Assembly: GCA_947478525.1 (NCBI GenBank)
Contig: CANJVU010000009.1
Location: 18,374 to 82,373 of the forward strand
Direction: 5' to 3'
Length of the DNA stretch: 64,000 nt
Origin: Thiotrichales bacterium
GTDB lineage: Bacteria; Pseudomonadota; Gammaproteobacteria; Francisellales; CACEW01
Every line of letters begins with the position of its first letter. Position 1 is the first letter of the stretch. Below the pieces are notes generated by a model. The model was not told where the DNA came from. It ran no database searches and was given only the letters and a program-made list of their open reading frames with translations. The translations under genes and the position numbers were made by a program. Positions 36,256-45,754 of this stretch are shown piece after piece.

Positions 36256-36639
36256 ATGAAGTCCGCAAATGACAGCAATGGCAAGAAAACCAAAGACGAT
36301 ATGTTACCCGAGCGTTTGAACTTCGATGCCATCGTATTTTGTGGCTGCACCATGAAGGAAATGCAACGGCTAGTGATGACCTCATTCTTTGGCTCACTGT
36401 TCGTGTTTGGCTTCCTGGCCAAAGCATTCATCGGAATGTTTTTGCTGGGAGTGGCAATCGCATTCCCAGCAACGGTGTTCTTTACCTGGATGGGTGCTTT
36501 GTTTCTGCAACGCCTTAAACAAGGAAAACCGAAAGGATATTTAAAACAATCCTGGCGGTTGTTATTGGAGCGTCGTGGCATTTTGCCCTCGCCCTTTACC
36601 AATCGCACAGGCAAATGGTCTATAGGGAGATGGTTATGA
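36256..36639 (+). CDS. ICE membrane protein, TIGR03750 family (TraL-like)
   Basis: 127 residues with DMLPERLNFDAIVFCGCTMKE, the family's N-terminal signature (LP-RLN-P-V-RG-T), then two close transmembrane helices and a basic tail. It corresponds in position and size to TraL/VirB3-like subunits. The stop overlaps the next start (ATGA). Confidence 0.87.
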   Translation: MKSANDSNGKKTKDDMLPERLNFDAIVFCGCTMKEMQRLVMTSFFGSLFVFGFLAKAFIGMFLLGVAIAFPATVFFTWMGALFLQRLKQGKPKGYLKQSWRLLLERRGILPSPFTNRTGKWSIGRWL

Positions 36640-37265
36640 GATTTCAAGATGCATTAGAAAGCGCACGCCTGATATTACGCGCCCTGGTACTGGCGATTAT
36701 TATTCTGTTTATCAGCAATTTGGCTTTGATTATTACCTTGGCGCATATGCAAAGTAAGGTGAAGGTATATATTCCCCCACAAATTCCGGCGAATGGCCTG
36801 ACCATGACCACCGGCGAGATACCAGCAAGTACAATCTATAGCTTTGCTTTCTGGGCATGGCAGTCGATCAACTACTGGCCAAAAAACGGCGGTACGGATT
36901 ACGCGGCAGCAATTAAAAGCTTTACTCCGTACCTGACGCCAAACTTTGCTGTGTTTTTGGCACAAGATGCTAACAATCGCTATAGCAGCGATGAAATTCA
37001 AGATCGTATTCGCACCATGACGGGAATCGATGGTGCTTCATTCAACGCTGACGATGTGAAGCCATTGGGTCATGGTACCTGGCTCGTGCATTTGGATATG
37101 CGCTTAACCGAACGGATGAATAACGACGGCAGCGTGGTCAAGGATGCAGAGATTTCCTATGTACTGAAAGTCGTTGAATACAACGTCGATCAACAACATA
37201 ACTTATATGGCTTGGCATTGGCTGGCTTTGCCGCCGATCCCAAACGTATCAAGACGTTTACTTAA
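36636..37265 (+). CDS. ICE protein, TIGR03746 family (TraE/VirB8-like)
   Basis: 209 residues from the ATG at 36636, which overlaps the upstream stop and has GGGAG before it. One N-terminal transmembrane helix (LVLAIIILFISNLALIITLA) and a periplasmic domain (TIYSFAFWAWQSINYWPKNG) match DUF2895/TIGR03746. The single-helix bitopic form fits a TraE/VirB8-like assembly scaffold. Confidence 0.88.
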   Translation: MRFQDALESARLILRALVLAIIILFISNLALIITLAHMQSKVKVYIPPQIPANGLTMTTGEIPASTIYSFAFWAWQSINYWPKNGGTDYAAAIKSFTPYLTPNFAVFLAQDANNRYSSDEIQDRIRTMTGIDGASFNADDVKPLGHGTWLVHLDMRLTERMNNDGSVVKDAEISYVLKVVEYNVDQQHNLYGLALAGFAADPKRIKTFT

Positions 37266-37285
37266 CGGTAGTTGAAGGAGAAGTC

Positions 37286-38095
37286 ATGAAATTGAATATG
37301 AAAACGGTGATGATTGGTGCTCTGGTAGCACTATCGCTCACCACCCAGGTAGAAGCTGAATCAGTTCAGCACATCGTCTGGGACAAAACCCCGATTGCTA
37401 TTACCTTACCGATTGATCAGGAGCGGATGATCTCGTTCCCAAGTGAGGTAAAGTTTGGCTATGACCTGACGAAATTGCCCAGCAAAACCCTGAGCGTGGT
37501 TAACAATAACCATACGCTGTACCTGACGGCGCATAAGGGCTTTGATGCTGAACCTGCCCGGATATTACTGACCGACAGCGGCAAAATTATGTTGCTGACG
37601 TTAGCAGCCAATCAAACCGGCTCGGATACTCCATTATCCATTCTGTTAGAGAAACCACATCATGATCAAAGTAATAGTGGTGTGGGGGAACAATCCAGCA
37701 TTGCGCCCGATGATAGTTACGTCACGCTGGTACGGTTTGCGGCACAGCAACTCTATGCACCAGAACGGTTACTTACCCAACCGCTGAATATCCATCGTAT
37801 CCCGATGCAGACACAAAAGACGGCACCCCTATTGTTAGATGGGTCTATTACGGCAAATCCTCTGATTTCCTGGAGAAACGCAGATAACTACGTTACCGCA
37901 GTTGAGGTTTATAACACGCAAAAAGTTCTGCTGACTTTAAATTTAGGCAGCTTCTGTGGCCAATGGCGTGCAGCTTCAGCCTTCCCAAGGACTGTACTCG
38001 ACCAGGCATTTAGTCCACTGGGCAATACCACGGTGTTTCTGGTATCGAGCCAACCCTTTGGTCAGGCGATCGCACCTTGTGAAGGGAGGGTTTAG
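37286..38095 (+). CDS. ICE protein, TIGR03749 family (TraK/VirB9-like)
   Basis: 269 residues with a signal peptide and a beta-rich body beginning VQHIVWDKTPIAITLPIDQE, the hallmark start of the TIGR03749 family. The C-terminus (FCGQWRAASAFPRTVL, ATTVFLVSS-like stretch) is also conserved. Corresponds to the TraK/VirB9 outer-membrane-complex subunit. AAGGAGAAG precedes the ATG. Confidence 0.88.
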   Translation: MKLNMKTVMIGALVALSLTTQVEAESVQHIVWDKTPIAITLPIDQERMISFPSEVKFGYDLTKLPSKTLSVVNNNHTLYLTAHKGFDAEPARILLTDSGKIMLLTLAANQTGSDTPLSILLEKPHHDQSNSGVGEQSSIAPDDSYVTLVRFAAQQLYAPERLLTQPLNIHRIPMQTQKTAPLLLDGSITANPLISWRNADNYVTAVEVYNTQKVLLTLNLGSFCGQWRAASAFPRTVLDQAFSPLGNTTVFLVSSQPFGQAIAPCEGRV

Positions 38096-38097
38096 AT

Positions 38098-39426
38098 ATG
38101 AGCACGAATAAACGTAAAAATGGTGCTGGCTTAAAAATCATTGGCATTGTTGCCGTAGTCGGTGTGGTGGGTGTTGGCATTATCAGTGCTTTTTCATCAC
38201 ACAGTAGTAGCACGAGTACAGCAAAATCTTCCTTGTCGATGTTACCCAAGCTGAACGATAACGCCACGGGTGATACGCCAGTCGAGACCTTAAAAACGCT
38301 GACAGCAACGGTGAGTACGGTACAGGATCAAAATAAAAAAATTCTGGATCAAGCAACGGTAGCGCAGCAACAAAACCAACAGGCTATCGCGAGTTTTGAG
38401 CAATCGATTAACCAAAAGCTTGATCAACAGATTAATCAGGTTAAGGTACAGAACACCCAATATCAAAATCAACTGAATACCCAGGTACATTACTCATTGG
38501 GTAACGCAGAAGGTAGCGTTGGCAGTACCTCAGAACAGGATCGTTTTGTATGGGTATCGGATTTGCAAAGCGACACCACTGGAAAAATTGGTACGGCAAC
38601 CTTGCGTACAGGCTCTACTCAGCCGATTGCCGACGGTCTTGACCAACCTGCTAAAAAGACGGTGAAAACGACCCCCTATTATACCCTGCCAATCAACAGC
38701 ACTTTAACTGGCGTGATTGCGATGCAACCGATTCTGGGTGAAGTACCCATTGATAACCATGTGGTTGATCCATACCAATTCAAGATGGTGATTGGTGCTG
38801 ATAACCTGGCGGCGAATGGTATTGATATCCCCTCGAATATCCAAGGCATCGTTGCCTCTGGTACCGCACAAGGTTCATTGATTGGCCCAATCGACAAGCA
38901 AGCCTGTGTCAGAGGTACGATCAACTCAATGACCTTTGTATTTAATGATGGCCGGATCAGCACCACCACCAGCAAAGGTACGGATGGTTTAGGCATTATT
39001 TCCGATAATCAAGGCTATCCCTGCATCCCAGGAATCCTGGAAACCAACGCACCAGAGTATTTGGGTATTACCTTTGGCTTGGGTGCACTACAAGGTTTTG
39101 CGCAAGGATTATCACAAGCGCAAATGAGCACCGGCACCAGCACCGCAGGAACGACTATGTCCACCATGGTCGGCAGTTACAGCAAATATGCCATGGGTCA
39201 AGGTACGTCGAGTGGTGCCGCTGCGGTACAGCAATGGTTTAACCAACGGATGCAGAACTCAACCGACTTGGTAGTGGTCTCCAACGTTGATCCTGATACC
39301 CATCAGTATCGTCACTTCAACATCAATATCACTCGTCAAATTGAAATCAATTACAACCCCAACGCAAGGAAAGTAAGTTATGAACATCAAGAAAATAACA
39401 ACGCTATTACCGCTAACCTTGATTAG
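38098..39426 (+). CDS. ICE protein, TIGR03752 family (TraB/VirB10-like)
   Basis: 442 residues: short cytoplasmic start, a transmembrane helix (LKIIGIVAVVGVVGVGIISA), a Gln-rich coiled coil (about residues 65-130), and a VirB10-like beta barrel (TPYYTLPINSTLTGVIAMQP, KQACVRGTINSMTFVFNDG). This is the envelope-spanning TraB/VirB10 subunit of the GI type. The last 47 bases overlap the next gene in another frame, an unusually long but clean overlap. Confidence 0.9.
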   Translation: MSTNKRKNGAGLKIIGIVAVVGVVGVGIISAFSSHSSSTSTAKSSLSMLPKLNDNATGDTPVETLKTLTATVSTVQDQNKKILDQATVAQQQNQQAIASFEQSINQKLDQQINQVKVQNTQYQNQLNTQVHYSLGNAEGSVGSTSEQDRFVWVSDLQSDTTGKIGTATLRTGSTQPIADGLDQPAKKTVKTTPYYTLPINSTLTGVIAMQPILGEVPIDNHVVDPYQFKMVIGADNLAANGIDIPSNIQGIVASGTAQGSLIGPIDKQACVRGTINSMTFVFNDGRISTTTSKGTDGLGIISDNQGYPCIPGILETNAPEYLGITFGLGALQGFAQGLSQAQMSTGTSTAGTTMSTMVGSYSKYAMGQGTSSGAAAVQQWFNQRMQNSTDLVVVSNVDPDTHQYRHFNINITRQIEINYNPNARKVSYEHQENNNAITANLD

Positions 39427-39826
39427 TGCAGCAGTCATCACGCTATCAGGTTGCGCCACTTCTGCCGATACTGCGGCACTAAAGAATGGCCCCACCATGG
39501 CACAGGCGTATACCGCCGCCATGACGGGCAATGATAGTACGGATGGCAGCAATCAAAGCCTATCGGGATTACGTAGTGCTTTGGGCGATAGCCAACCGAT
39601 GGCGAATCAAACCGCCTCGACTGCCATCACTCAAGCAACGGATCAGGTCAATATGCAGTTTCCAACGTTACCCAACCCAACGTTGGTGATGTATGTGTAT
39701 CCGCACTTTGCTGGTTCAGATCAAGCGCCGGTACCGGGCTACTACACCGCATTTTCGTTCTATACCCGGATTCACTATGCACTACCCGGTGAAATGCCCA
39801 CTCAAAGTCTAGGAGGTTCGTTATGA
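39380..39826 (+). CDS. Conjugative transfer lipoprotein, TIGR03751 family (TraV/VirB7-like)
   Basis: 148 residues with lipobox LSGC (Cys25). The conserved LPNPTLVMYVYPHFAG and VPGYYTAFSFYTRIHYALPG segments identify TIGR03751. It is the outer-membrane lipoprotein of the conjugation core complex. It starts inside the end of the TraB-like gene and overlaps the ATPase gene by four bases, so translation is coupled on both sides. Confidence 0.9.
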   Translation: MNIKKITTLLPLTLISAAVITLSGCATSADTAALKNGPTMAQAYTAAMTGNDSTDGSNQSLSGLRSALGDSQPMANQTASTAITQATDQVNMQFPTLPNPTLVMYVYPHFAGSDQAPVPGYYTAFSFYTRIHYALPGEMPTQSLGGSL

Positions 39827-42582
39827 TTACCAAAAAACAAGCGGCAAGCTGGTATCAACGTCCGCCATCCATCAGTCAAAAACTACCTTGGCGCGAGTAC
39901 GACGCTGCTGGTCAATGCTTCCTGCTGCAAGATGGTAAAAGTGTGGCCGCGGCATTTGAATTATGTGACGTACCCAGCGAAGCTCGCACGGATGCATATT
40001 TGCAACAACTGCGTGATGGCTTACAGGGCATATTCCAAGATGCTTTCCCCGAATACTACGACGATGAAAGCCCCTGGATTTTACAATTCTTTGTGCAGGA
40101 TGAACTCTCATTAAGCCGTTATTACCAATCATTTTTAGACTATATAAAACCCGCAGCACGTGATCAACACTATACCAAAGTGTATATGGAGATGATGCGC
40201 ACGCATTTGAACTATATCACCAAACCTTCCGGGTTGTTTGTTGATGACAAAGTCTCCGGCAACATTTTCCGCGGCAAGGTGCGCCGGGTGCGTGCAGTGA
40301 TGTATCGCAATCTGACTGGCAAATCCAAAATGCGCCGTGGTCGTACACCCGTGGAAGATTTAAACATTGTTGCCAGCGCATTTCTATCCAAACTCGTGGG
40401 TGCCGGTGTTGCCGTCAGACGCATGGATGGGAAAGATTTTTACGAGTGGATGATCCGCTGGTTTAATCCCTCCCCCAAAATCGCTCAAGGTAATGTAGAT
40501 CAACTGTTAACACAATGCCCGTACCCTGGTGACAACGAAATGCCATATGGCTATGACTATAGCGAACGCTTGTTTTATACCGTGCCTGAATCCAATCAGG
40601 AACAAGGTGTGTGGTACTTTGACCAGAAGCCACACAAATACCTGGCCGTTACGGGGTTGAATAAACTTCCCGAGATTGGCCATCTAACGGTGGAGCGTAG
40701 TTTTGGTAGCCATTCTTATGGGCTATTCGACAAATTCCCCGAAGGTTCCATTTTTCAAATGACGGTGGTGATCCAAAGCCGCGAGTTGGTAAATAACCAT
40801 ATCGATCACATTGAGCGTTCCACCAAGAAAGCCAACGGCATTCAAGCCGATATGGTGCGCGAGGACTGCAATGACATTCGCCGAATGATGGCCAATGGTA
40901 ATTTCTTATTCCCCACCTCCATGGGGGTTTATATCCGTGGTAACGACCTCAAAGAATTGCAAAACCTGCAAACTGATGTGGAGACCTTACTCTCCAACAA
41001 TGGCTTGGTCGTGGTTGATGGCGATATCGAATTGCTGCCCATAGACAGTTATTTGAGATTCCTGCCGATGGCGTACGACTTTAGTTTCGATAAAAACTAC
41101 CTGTGCCGCAGCCGCTATCAGTCCGGCCGCCAGTTGGCACAAATGCTTCCACTATACGGTCGTGAGCGTGGTACCGGTCATCCAGGACTGCCCTTTTTCA
41201 ATCGTTGTGGCGAGCCACTAACCGTTGACCCCTTGAATCCACAGGATAAAGACCAAAACTCGCACTTATTAATTTTAGGAACCACGGGTAGCGGTAAGTC
41301 CGCCACCTGTGTGTATCTGATGATGAACCTGATGGCGATCTATCGTCCCCGCCTGGTGATTGTGGATGCCGGTAACTCCTTTGGATTGCTGAGCACCTTT
41401 TTTGCGGAAATGGGTCTGAAGGTCAATCGGGTAGAGATTTCATTAAACACGCCGACGTCTCTCAACCCTTTTGCCGAAAGCCACAAGATGTTGGCACAGG
41501 CAGAAACCTTGCGCCTGAACCAGGAAAAACTGGCACAACTGGCGGCAAAAGAAGAGCAAATCATCGAGAACGCTAAAGAAGTTATTAGCGAATCTGAAAA
41601 GGTTGAACTGGTCGAAAACCGTGACTACATGGGCGAAATGTCCCTCGCTGCGCAACTGATGATTACGGGTGGTGAACAGAAAGAAGAAATCAAAATCGAT
41701 CGGCAGGATCGGATGATGATTTTGGATGCGCTAGTGCGTGCCGCTCAAGCCGCCAAAGATGCGGGAGCTGATCAAATGCTGCCGGAAGACTTTGCCAACA
41801 TGCTCAAGATTATGAGTAAAGAAGCCAAAGACAAAGTGATTGCTTCACGGTTAAATTCAATGGCGAGTGGTGTAGCGTTGTTCTGTAAAGACACCCTCTC
41901 CTCGCAATTCTTTAACCGCCCCGGTGCTCCCTGGCCTGATGCCGATGTCACCATCCTGGAAATGGGGTTATTTAAGGAAGATGGCTACGAGGCTCAGCGC
42001 GCGTTGGCGTTTATGGGTGCCATGAATAAAACCCAGTCTCTGGCCGAGGCCAATCAACACGAAGAGCGTATTACGGTGTTTTTCGGGGATGAGTGTCACG
42101 TCGTTACTAAAAACCCACTGACAGCAGTTGCCATTACCAAGTGCTCCAAGATGAGCCGTAAGATCGGTTTATGGTTGTGGCTTGCCACCCAGAACGTTGA
42201 AGACTTCCCTGCTGAAGCTAAAAAGCTCTTGTCGATGGTCGAGTTCTGGATATGTCTCGGCATGAGCGGTGCTGAGTTGAAAGAGGTAGAAAAGTTCAGA
42301 ACCATTACCGATGAAGAGCGCCCACTATTCCAATCGGTCAGAAAGGCAGCGGGCAAATATGTTGAAGGCATCATTATGTGCAATCGCTTTAAAGGGTTAT
42401 TCCGCAACATACCGCCCCGCCTCCCTCTGGCGCTGGCCATGACGGAAAAACATGAAAAAGCCGAGCGTAAAAAATTGATGAAGCAATACAGCATTTCGGA
42501 AATCGGAGCCGCCAAGTTGATTGCGGATCGGATGATGGGAATTGTAGAAACTGAAACCAACAAGGAGAACCAAGATGTGTGA
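39823..42582 (+). CDS. Conjugative transfer ATPase, TIGR03744 family (TraC/VirB4)
   Basis: 919 residues, the usual length for this family. The N-terminal domain (SQKLPWREYDAAGQCFLLQD) precedes a C-terminal AAA+ domain with Walker A GTTGSGKS at residues 486-493, RLVIVDAGNSFG, Walker B-type ITVFFGDECHV and the LWLATQNVEDFP segment. VirB4/TraC ATPases drive pilus assembly and DNA transfer at the cytoplasmic base. Overlaps the next gene by eight bases. Confidence 0.94.
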   Translation: MITKKQAASWYQRPPSISQKLPWREYDAAGQCFLLQDGKSVAAAFELCDVPSEARTDAYLQQLRDGLQGIFQDAFPEYYDDESPWILQFFVQDELSLSRYYQSFLDYIKPAARDQHYTKVYMEMMRTHLNYITKPSGLFVDDKVSGNIFRGKVRRVRAVMYRNLTGKSKMRRGRTPVEDLNIVASAFLSKLVGAGVAVRRMDGKDFYEWMIRWFNPSPKIAQGNVDQLLTQCPYPGDNEMPYGYDYSERLFYTVPESNQEQGVWYFDQKPHKYLAVTGLNKLPEIGHLTVERSFGSHSYGLFDKFPEGSIFQMTVVIQSRELVNNHIDHIERSTKKANGIQADMVREDCNDIRRMMANGNFLFPTSMGVYIRGNDLKELQNLQTDVETLLSNNGLVVVDGDIELLPIDSYLRFLPMAYDFSFDKNYLCRSRYQSGRQLAQMLPLYGRERGTGHPGLPFFNRCGEPLTVDPLNPQDKDQNSHLLILGTTGSGKSATCVYLMMNLMAIYRPRLVIVDAGNSFGLLSTFFAEMGLKVNRVEISLNTPTSLNPFAESHKMLAQAETLRLNQEKLAQLAAKEEQIIENAKEVISESEKVELVENRDYMGEMSLAAQLMITGGEQKEEIKIDRQDRMMILDALVRAAQAAKDAGADQMLPEDFANMLKIMSKEAKDKVIASRLNSMASGVALFCKDTLSSQFFNRPGAPWPDADVTILEMGLFKEDGYEAQRALAFMGAMNKTQSLAEANQHEERITVFFGDECHVVTKNPLTAVAITKCSKMSRKIGLWLWLATQNVEDFPAEAKKLLSMVEFWICLGMSGAELKEVEKFRTITDEERPLFQSVRKAAGKYVEGIIMCNRFKGLFRNIPPRLPLALAMTEKHEKAERKKLMKQYSISEIGAAKLIADRMMGIVETETNKENQDV

Positions 42583-43144
42583 TTTAAAAGGCTATACCTA
42601 TCGTCGATGCAACAACGATTTACTCGATGAAGCGTTGCAAAACGAGCGCAGACAAATGATCGACGCCAAGATAAAACGTCGGGAAGCACGCAAACAAAAG
42701 CAGCGTCTTCGCGATCGCTATTGTCTAACAATTACCGCACTTACTTTGGGCATGGCTGCCTTTGGATTTATCAAAACCGTGCATAGCGCTCCTGTTACTG
42801 AGCTTGAAGTATTTACTACTTCACAGTTTCAGGTTGGACCCACTGATATGCCAGGCGTGAATGTCAAAGTTTATAACTTGGATCAATTGCAACAATCGAT
42901 TGCACAGGTCAATCAACAATTACAAAGCATGAGTAAGTTGGATGCAGAAGCTGGCGCCAAACAATTATTGATTGGTCAAATACCTTTGTTACGCAATCAA
43001 TTTCATGGCCTTGCGTTAGCTCAGCAGTATGGGATTCAAGAATTACCCGCCATCGTATTTGATCATGGTAAAGCTGAAAGCATTGGCGTGACCGACCTTG
43101 GCATTGCGGTATTGGATTATCAAGCATGGAGTCATTCACAATGA
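42575..43144 (+). CDS. ICE protein, TIGR03757 family with extended N-terminus
   Basis: 189 residues. Residues from about 75 (VTELEVFTTSQFQV) to the end (GLALAQQYGIQELPAIVFDHG, GVTDLGIAVLDYQAW) match TIGR03757/DUF1525, a thioredoxin-fold periplasmic protein related to TrbC. The first 70 residues are extra: a basic, Arg/Lys-rich segment before a transmembrane helix, in place of a normal signal peptide. AAGGAGAA is correctly spaced from the ATG at 42575, supporting the long form. Confidence 0.85.
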   Translation: MCDLKGYTYRRCNNDLLDEALQNERRQMIDAKIKRREARKQKQRLRDRYCLTITALTLGMAAFGFIKTVHSAPVTELEVFTTSQFQVGPTDMPGVNVKVYNLDQLQQSIAQVNQQLQSMSKLDAEAGAKQLLIGQIPLLRNQFHGLALAQQYGIQELPAIVFDHGKAESIGVTDLGIAVLDYQAWSHSQ

Positions 43145-44115
43145 TTAAGAAAATTGCGTTGTCGATGGCGTTGTTCAGTTCTGCTGTTGCTTATGCCAGT
43201 GGCGGAGGCTATAGCAGCATACAGTTAGCTCAAAATACCGTATCTGCAATCCCTTCGTGTTTACAGTACCGCCCAGAAGGAATGTGCTTTTGGCTGGTAT
43301 GTGGATTAGGTTGTTCGATTAACACTACGCTTAAAGTGAGCGAATATCTGCCAGACACTACGGTTAGCGTGTTTAATGACGCGGATTCCGACCCTTGGGA
43401 TGTGCCACACACCGTGATTGATCCCCTCGCTGAAAAAACCGCAGAGGCACAGGTGTCACTATTGACCCCTGATAGCTATGGTTTTGGTAACGCCAGTGAT
43501 CAGGCGGGTAGTCGCCATACCGAAGATTCTCGCTTGAAAGAAGTGGATGCGTTAGGTAATCCGATGGCAAAATTTTTCCAGCCACCGATGTTTATCCCGA
43601 GTACCGCACAACCCTTTATGCCGTACTACCAATCGATGCTGGATGTTGCGGCCTGGCGCAGCAGTTTGACCGAGATGTTTTATCCAGGGGCACTAATTCC
43701 TGGTGTGCATGATGTAGGACAGTTTCCTTACAACGTCTGGGGTTCACTCTATCCGCGCGATGGATTTGTGGATACCTCAAACGATGCCAAAGGTGCGGCG
43801 ATTATTGCGCAACGAGCGGCGAGTATTTTTACCCAATCGATGCAGCCACACATTTATAACCCGCTACCCACTTCCTGTGGTACCGCCTGTCAAATTTATG
43901 CAGCAGCAGAGAACGATCCCAATACCGTGCAATGGCAGATGGATTATCCCATCGCTGAAAACACCTGTGCCGTTTTTGGCACCAACGATTTAGCGCAACT
44001 GAAACCCTGGGGTACCGATGCTGCCAACGCAGGTGATGGTAATTATGTGTGGACGATGTGGCGTCATTACGAGGGGTGTATTCAGGGGGACGGCAGTTTT
44101 TTAGGCAGCACATAA
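43141..44115 (+). CDS. ICE protein, TIGR03756 family (TraU-like)
   Basis: 324 residues from the ATG at 43141, chosen because the signal peptide (MIKKIALSMALFSSAVAYAS) starts there and GGAG is nine bases upstream. The Cys-rich body (GMCFWLVCGLGCSINTTLKV) and the FIPSTAQPFMPYYQSMLDVA and LTEMFYPG segments match the TraU-like TIGR03756 family, which acts in the periplasm during pilus or mating-pair formation and needs disulfides. Confidence 0.88.
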   Translation: MIKKIALSMALFSSAVAYASGGGYSSIQLAQNTVSAIPSCLQYRPEGMCFWLVCGLGCSINTTLKVSEYLPDTTVSVFNDADSDPWDVPHTVIDPLAEKTAEAQVSLLTPDSYGFGNASDQAGSRHTEDSRLKEVDALGNPMAKFFQPPMFIPSTAQPFMPYYQSMLDVAAWRSSLTEMFYPGALIPGVHDVGQFPYNVWGSLYPRDGFVDTSNDAKGAAIIAQRAASIFTQSMQPHIYNPLPTSCGTACQIYAAAENDPNTVQWQMDYPIAENTCAVFGTNDLAQLKPWGTDAANAGDGNYVWTMWRHYEGCIQGDGSFLGST

Positions 44116-44235
44116 CGCTTCGTTCTTTGCACTGATGCGGCGTTGCGCATCTGTTCGTGCCGTCCTCATTGACTAAACGTCAACTGCGGGGTCACAAACA
44201 GTGCGCGCCTTGCCTCAGCACAAAGTACTTTGCGT
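44115..44235. repeat. Large imperfect palindromic element within the transfer operon
   Basis: The left arm (44115-44173) and right arm (44179-44235) are imperfect inverted copies of each other. They meet at TTGAC/GTCAA around a five-base centre; further out CACGAACAG matches the complement of the right arm at eight of nine bases, and shared TGCGC, CATCAG/CCTCAG and terminal GCGT blocks follow in order. Smaller palindromes lie inside: GATGCG/CGCATC in the left arm and CAAAGTACTTTG at 44221-44232 in the right. It begins at the stop codon of the upstream gene. This looks like an interspersed palindromic repeat that can form a long hairpin in DNA or mRNA. Confidence 0.6.
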
Positions 44236-44273
44236 TGTATAGAAAAAATTAACAACTAAACCATTACGCAAAC

Positions 44274-44285
44274 ATTACGTACGTA
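44274..44285. promoter_or_regulatory. Perfect 12-base palindrome upstream of the TIGR03755 gene
   Basis: TTACGTACGTAA is a perfect palindrome 28 bases before the start codon. The block TTACG also occurs just before it (ACCATTACGC) and just after it (CTCTTACGG). It could be an operator or a restriction/methylation hotspot. Confidence 0.35.
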
Positions 44286-44312
44286 ACTCTTACGGATTGA
44301 CAGGAGATCGCA

Positions 44313-45752
44313 ATGAAAACCATTTTAACCAAAACCTTACTGGCACTCAGTGTTGGTATGGCATTAACGTCAGTGAGTCACGCAGCACCCTTGGTGCCAG
44401 AAAGTGGCAACACCGGCATGTTCTATTACCAAATGGGCGGTGGTGATACCGTACCGTATCCCGCCACGCTGGATACTCAAACCATTCCTTTATCGGTTAA
44501 CGCTAACGTGGGGTTGGGGTACAACTGCGGTGTGTTCAACCCAACGTTATCGATCTCCAATGCGATTAACGGTATTCAAAATAGCGCGATGAACATTGAA
44601 CAGAGCGTCATTAGTAATGCAACCTCTGCGATTTATAACATGCCGATGTATATCCTTGCTCGTGCAAATCACACGATTTACGATTTGATGACCAACCAGT
44701 TCTTTAGTGCTCAAACTGACCTGAGTGCTTCTACCGGCTCCTGTCAGGCCATGCAAGCACAAATCGGCAATGGCCAAAATCCTTATACTGATTGGGCTAC
44801 CGTTGCTATGGGCGATGACTGGAAGAAACATATGTCGATGGCGTTTGGTCAATCACAGTCGTCATATCAGTCAGGTATGTTAGGCGATTCCAATAACAGC
44901 GATATTAACGTCGTTAAGCAAACCGTTGCGGAAGACAACGGTGATAATGGTGTGCCGTGGATTCACGGTGCCAGTCAGTCCGGTGGCGGTAACAACGCTG
45001 GTGGTCAAAACCAACCGGCCATTGAAGTGGTTCATGATGCCGTCGTTGCTGGCTACAACGTATTACTGCAATCCAATCGTCAATACGATGACCAAAGCGC
45101 ACCAGGCACTACTCCACAAAATAGCTACCTAGTGGGTATCTGGAGCAATCCAGAAATCGCTGCCACCTGGGTGGTTAATGTCGTTGGGGATGAAGAGATT
45201 ACCACCTATGCCGGTGGCCCCAAACAATCGACTCCTGGTGTTGGACTATTGAGTGATGTCTATCAACAAACCGTGACCATCCAGCAGGACTTGGTCAACC
45301 TGATCAGCGGTGCAACGCCCATCACCATTGAAAATCTCCAAGCCGTGGCCTCTCCCAGCATGGTGCCAAACCAAGCTGCGATTCAAGCCTTCCAACAGTT
45401 GAATGGCGTGAGCCAAGCGATTTATGTTCATAAGCTTGCTGAAGCGATTGCCGCTGAACAGATTGCCGAGCAAGTTCGTTTAGCCAAACAGCTCTTAATG
45501 GTGGGTGAAAGTGTGCCACAAATCTACGGCAACAAAGCCGCCAAAACCGATATCGCCAGTGCGATCAAGAAGCTCGATGACTATCGCAACAACCTGACTT
45601 TTAACAATGGTCAGGTATTTGGTGCAGCGAGCGAAGTGGTACAGGCAGTAATGGCCATGACCAACAGTCAGGCCAATGCTGCTACGCAAATTCAACCCAG
45701 CAACAACCCCGGTGCGCCGTTAACTGATGGTGCGATGCCAAAAGGAGAATAA
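44313..45752 (+). CDS. ICE protein, TIGR03755 family
   Basis: 479 residues with a signal peptide (MKTILTKTLLALSVGMALTS) and the family's NVGLGYNCGVFNPTLSISNA and DWATVAMGDDWKKHMSM segments, then a helical C-terminal half with EAIAAEQIAEQVRLAKQLLM. TIGR03755 proteins are periplasmic or outer-membrane mating factors of GI-type systems, possibly TraN/TraH-like in role. CAGGAGA precedes the ATG after the 197-base gap that holds the palindromic element. Confidence 0.87.
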   Translation: MKTILTKTLLALSVGMALTSVSHAAPLVPESGNTGMFYYQMGGGDTVPYPATLDTQTIPLSVNANVGLGYNCGVFNPTLSISNAINGIQNSAMNIEQSVISNATSAIYNMPMYILARANHTIYDLMTNQFFSAQTDLSASTGSCQAMQAQIGNGQNPYTDWATVAMGDDWKKHMSMAFGQSQSSYQSGMLGDSNNSDINVVKQTVAEDNGDNGVPWIHGASQSGGGNNAGGQNQPAIEVVHDAVVAGYNVLLQSNRQYDDQSAPGTTPQNSYLVGIWSNPEIAATWVVNVVGDEEITTYAGGPKQSTPGVGLLSDVYQQTVTIQQDLVNLISGATPITIENLQAVASPSMVPNQAAIQAFQQLNGVSQAIYVHKLAEAIAAEQIAEQVRLAKQLLMVGESVPQIYGNKAAKTDIASAIKKLDDYRNNLTFNNGQVFGAASEVVQAVMAMTNSQANAATQIQPSNNPGAPLTDGAMPKGE

Positions 45753-45754
45753 CC

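Noticed and set aside
44115..44312. The palindrome-rich gap as the element's oriT
   Set aside because: It lies in the middle of mating-pair genes, far from any intact relaxase; a repeat element explains it better, and no nick-site signature was recognised.
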